A DNA stretch of 16,015 bases from NCBI GenBank assembly GCA_024695725.1, contig JAILHQ010000015.1, forward strand, positions 1 to 16,015, given 5' to 3'. Numbering within the stretch: position 1 is the stretch's first letter; every line of letters begins with the position of its first letter. This document shows positions 14,060 to 16,015 of the stretch, piece after piece. Made by a program: the position numbers and the translations under genes. The notes below the pieces were generated by a model. That model did no database searches. It saw nothing but the letters and a program-made list of their open reading frames with translations, and had not been told where the DNA came from. This DNA comes from Cyanobacteria bacterium RUI128. GTDB lineage: Bacteria; Cyanobacteriota; Vampirovibrionia; Gastranaerophilales; Gastranaerophilaceae.

Positions 14060-15038
14060 GATTGCGTCCAAATTTGACGCGCACGAAGGGTATTATAAAG
14101 GTATGGAAGATAGATTTGACCTACAATTTAATAAGTTCACTTCTCTGTATGACTTACTTGAAGCATTTCCTAACGAAACTGCTTGTATTAAGTATTTAGA
14201 GAAAATTCGTTGGAATGGTAATGTTGTAAGTCCTTTTGATAAAACTTCAAAGGTTTATAAATGCAAAGGGAATAAATATAAATGTAAAAACACAGGTAAA
14301 TACTTTAATGTTAGAAAAGGAACAATGTTTGAATCTTCTAATATCTCTTTAAGAAAGTGGTTTATGGCTATTTACCTAATTACCTCTCATAAAAAAGGTA
14401 TTGCCTCATTACAGTTATCAAAAGATATTCGTATTACTCAAACTTCTGCTTGGTTTGTTCTTCATAGAATTAGAAAATGTTTCCAATTTGAGAATGATAA
14501 TATCCTCAATGGGAAGGTAGAAATTGACGAAACTTATATCGGCGGTAAGAATAAAAACAGACATGCTGATAAAAAAGTCCCTAATGCACAAGGTAGAAGT
14601 CTTAAAGATAAAGTTGCAGTTTTAGGTATGGTTGAGAGAAACGGAAAAGTCAATGCAAAAGTCGTTCCAAACACTTCTGCTGATACTTTAACAAAAGAGA
14701 TTATTAAGTGTGTTCGTGATTCTGCAAACATTTACACAGACGAATATTTAGGATATAACCGTATATCTCAATTTTATCTTCATGCTATCGTTAGACATAA
14801 GTTAAGTGAATATGTTAATGGTGAAGTATTTACTAATAGTATAGAGGGTTTTTGGTCTTTGGTTAAGAGAGGTTTAATCGGTATTTATCACTTTACAAGC
14901 AAAAAACACCTCCAAATATATTTAGACGAATTTGTTTTCCGTTTCAACACGAGATACTATTCTGAAACGGATAGATTTGACAGACTCTTAACTAATATGA
15001 CGGTTAGAACTCGATATCAGGATTTAGTGGCTGCTTAA
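14058..15038 (+). CDS. IS1595-family transposase
   Basis: 326 residues from GTG, or 311 from the ATG at 14103, which matches the usual family N-terminus better. Order of domains: an N-terminal SLYDLLEAFPNETACIKYLEKIRW segment; a position normally occupied by a zinc ribbon (residues 58-83) where most ligand cysteines are replaced (SPFD for CPxC, CKNTG for CxxCG), as I recall for a subgroup of the family; GTMFESSNISLRKWF; a helix-turn-helix-like ITQTSAWFVLHRIR; and the ISXO2-like DDE catalytic domain with VEIDETYIGG (Asp157), YTDEYLGY (Asp228) and TNSIEGFWSLVKRG (Asn260/Glu263). The catalytic motifs are intact. The stop overlaps the stop of the convergent passenger gene. Confidence 0.95.
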   Translation: MIASKFDAHEGYYKGMEDRFDLQFNKFTSLYDLLEAFPNETACIKYLEKIRWNGNVVSPFDKTSKVYKCKGNKYKCKNTGKYFNVRKGTMFESSNISLRKWFMAIYLITSHKKGIASLQLSKDIRITQTSAWFVLHRIRKCFQFENDNILNGKVEIDETYIGGKNKNRHADKKVPNAQGRSLKDKVAVLGMVERNGKVNAKVVPNTSADTLTKEIIKCVRDSANIYTDEYLGYNRISQFYLHAIVRHKLSEYVNGEVFTNSIEGFWSLVKRGLIGIYHFTSKKHLQIYLDEFVFRFNTRYYSETDRFDRLLTNMTVRTRYQDLVAA

Positions 15039-15286
15039 ATTTTTAAAATATCATATTTTATGAGATTATATAAAGCATCCTGCAATTCCTCTGAATAAAC
15101 ATCATTGTTTGCTAAAAAGTCATGAGCCAAGTCCCATATTCCACCTGCATAAGACTCATCTTCCAATTCATCTGAATCAGTCCAATATTCAGTTCCGTTA
15201 TAATTTACCGTGGGCAAATCATATTCTTCTCCATCAATCTCTATAAGTGTTTCATTGATTTTTTCATTAATTTGTCTAATATCCAT
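15035..15286 (-). CDS. IS passenger 1: very acidic small protein
   Basis: 83 residues with 22 Asp/Glu against 4 Arg/Lys, strongly acidic. Trp residues at 35 and 51 and many Tyr are spread along it. It has an N-terminal helix, a short beta-like part (IEIDGEEYDLPTVNYNGTEYW) and a C-terminal helical half (GGIWDLAHDFLANN, ELQDALYNLIKYDILKI). No membrane segment or signal. AAAGG lies 7 bases before the ATG. It runs against the transposase and the two stops share TTAA. The other two passengers start on the opposite side of a shared 85-base gap. No family is recognised; a DNA-mimic type of protein is one possibility for such a charge, without other support. Confidence 0.7.
   Translation of the reverse strand: MDIRQINEKINETLIEIDGEEYDLPTVNYNGTEYWTDSDELEDESYAGGIWDLAHDFLANNDVYSEELQDALYNLIKYDILKI
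15044..15060. other. Weak AT-rich hairpin at the convergent transposase/passenger stops
   Basis: TAAAATAT-C-ATATTTTA, almost a perfect palindrome, directly after the transposase stop and inside the end of passenger 1. It may weakly stop transcription from both sides. Confidence 0.3.
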
Positions 15287-15320
15287 ATTAAAACCTTTCT
15301 TAAAAATATGTTCGTATATT

Positions 15321-15354
15321 TTAATTAAAAAATTCAGAAACGATTTTTAATTAA
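15321..15354. promoter_or_regulatory. Inverted repeat in the divergent passenger control region
   Basis: TTAATTAAAAA (15321-15331) and TTTTTAATTAA (15344-15354), a perfect 11-base inverted repeat 12 bases apart, centred between the starts of passenger 1 and passenger 2. It could be an operator or a bidirectional promoter element. Being all A/T, it could also have arisen by composition. Confidence 0.45.
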
Positions 15355-15371
15355 GATAAAGAGAGATAAAA

Positions 15372-15704
15372 ATGACAACAATAATAGGACAATTATTAGA
15401 AAAATTAGCAGAAGTAGAACAGAGACTTGAGATTTCTGATAAAACAGGATATAATGAGGATGTTGAAGATGACTTAAAAGCACTTGGTATAGATACTGAT
15501 GCACTTGAATTACAGTTACTTGTATGTGATTTAACAACACCTGATAGTCTGAAAAAGCGTTTAACATCTGAAATAAATACTCATATGTCTGACGAGCAAA
15601 AGAAAGAAAAAATTGTAGTAAAATATATTGGGGACTGGAAAGTCATTTTTATAAATAATGGATTTGATAATTATAAGTTTCTTGATATTGAGGAAATAAA
15701 ATGA
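15372..15704 (+). CDS. IS passenger 2: small acidic protein, unknown function
   Basis: 110 residues, soluble. Residues 1-25 form an amphipathic, Leu-zipper-like helix (IIGQLLEKLAEVEQRLEI), then an acidic linker, helices around 42-75, a Lys/Glu-rich stretch and a C-terminal strand-rich part (IVVKYIGDWKVIFINNGFDNYKFLDI). AGAGAG is the ribosome site, 5 bases from the ATG. Its stop overlaps the start of passenger 3 as ATGA, so the two are translated together. No family is recognised. The two-gene overlap and an inverted repeat upstream give it the outline of a toxin-antitoxin or regulator pair, but no toxin fold or DNA-binding motif is seen. Confidence 0.65.
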   Translation: MTTIIGQLLEKLAEVEQRLEISDKTGYNEDVEDDLKALGIDTDALELQLLVCDLTTPDSLKKRLTSEINTHMSDEQKKEKIVVKYIGDWKVIFINNGFDNYKFLDIEEIK

Positions 15705-15916
15705 ATAATGAACAATTAAATGAATCAGAAATATGTAAAAATCTCAAAGAAAAGTTAAAAAAAATTTGGGATGATTCTGAATTTATCAGAGGGGTTTCTG
15801 ATACCCTTAAAACAGATGAAAATCGTATGAAAATGGAAATATTATTAGATAAAGGACTTATTGATAAAAGTAAAATAGTTCTTTTATCATTAGCAATTCA
15901 AAAAGGATTAGCCTAA
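15701..15916 (+). CDS. IS passenger 3: small helical protein, unknown function
   Basis: 71 residues, largely helical and charged: KNLKEKLKKIWDDSEFIRGVSDTL, a short linker, then RMKMEILLDKGLIDKSKIVLLSLAIQKGLA with a hydrophobic helix that ends at the C-terminus. No membrane segment long enough to span. The start overlaps the stop of passenger 2 (ATGA). The stop is followed by a weak hairpin AACCT/AGGTT (15916-15933), then 27 bases to the right inverted repeat, so this gene is wholly inside the IS. No family is recognised. Confidence 0.6.
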   Translation: MNNEQLNESEICKNLKEKLKKIWDDSEFIRGVSDTLKTDENRMKMEILLDKGLIDKSKIVLLSLAIQKGLA

Positions 15917-15960
15917 ACCTATTTTAAAAGGTTATTTATGTCTGTTTATACTTAATTTCT

Positions 15961-15988
15961 ATTTGGTGTAACATTCTATATAGTTACC
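15961..15988 (-). repeat. Right terminal inverted repeat (IRR)
   Basis: Reverse complement of the left repeat over 28 bases with one mismatch (15965), ending in GTTACC at 15988. Confidence 0.93.
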
Positions 15989-15996
15989 TAAATTTT
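15989..15996 (+). repeat. Target site duplication, right copy
   Basis: TAAATTTT directly outside the right inverted repeat, identical to 13870-13877. The last 19 bases of the window are AT-rich host sequence. Confidence 0.92.
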
Positions 15997-16015
15997 TATA
16001 TATATATGGCATGCA

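Larger units (their letters stand above)
13878..15988 (+). mobile_element. Complete IS1595-family element with three passenger genes
   Basis: 2111 bp bounded by 28-base inverted repeats (27 of 28 identical) and an exact 8-bp duplication TAAATTTT. It encodes an intact IS1595/ISXO2-type transposase and, beyond it, one minus-strand and two overlapping plus-strand small genes. A plain IS1595 element is about half this length; passenger genes are known in the family. The sharp ends and intact transposase indicate a recent insertion. Confidence 0.93.

Noticed and set aside
15334..15567. Minus-strand 77-codon frame with a hydrophobic Leu/Ile end, opposite passenger 2
   Set aside because: It has no good ribosome site, and its hydrophobic tail is the complement of A-rich coding and control sequence.
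1..16015. CRISPR array or retron-like element
   Set aside because: No regularly spaced direct repeats, and no reverse transcriptase or cas-like protein was seen.

Overview
The window is about 16 kb of AT-rich bacterial chromosome. The gene content (class I ArgS, Prs, HU, a QueH-type epoxyqueuosine reductase, a VKOR-DsbA fusion, several glycine-rich membrane proteins of no known family) is compatible with a gut non-photosynthetic cyanobacterial relative (Vampirovibrionia/Gastranaerophilales). That assignment is inference from overall style; no rRNA or ribosomal protein gene is present to prove it.

Layout. (1) 1-3090: the end of a prophage, all on the plus strand: a tail fibre/collar protein cut by the window edge, a DUF4376-like tail protein, a small hydrophobic protein and the large terminase, closed by a strong terminator. 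(2) 3203-5296: a small glycine-zipper membrane protein convergent with argS across a bidirectional terminator. (3) 5297-5658: a 362-base gap holding the argS promoter, an extreme run of G-tracts with G-quadruplex potential, and a cobalamin-riboswitch-like leader. (4) 5659-8408: a three-gene unit of unknown function behind that leader: a CPHG..CPIC protein, a four-segment membrane protein with an internal duplication, and a small helical protein. (5) 8411-12150, minus strand: a membrane-embedded HELGH metallopeptidase, a soluble histidine kinase, a VKOR-DsbA disulfide-forming enzyme, queH and a DUF6485 cysteine-rich protein, closely spaced and probably transcribed largely together. (6) 12288-13764, minus strand: prs and an HU gene, each with a recognisable promoter or terminator. 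(7) 13878-15988: a complete 2111-bp IS1595-family insertion with 28-bp terminal inverted repeats (27/28 identical) and an exact 8-bp target duplication (TAAATTTT).

The two most noteworthy things are the IS1595 element, which carries three small passenger genes of unknown function with their own divergent control region, and the cobalamin-riboswitch-like RNA placed in front of an undescribed membrane-protein operon rather than a recognisable B12 gene.

No tRNA, rRNA, CRISPR array or integrase was seen.
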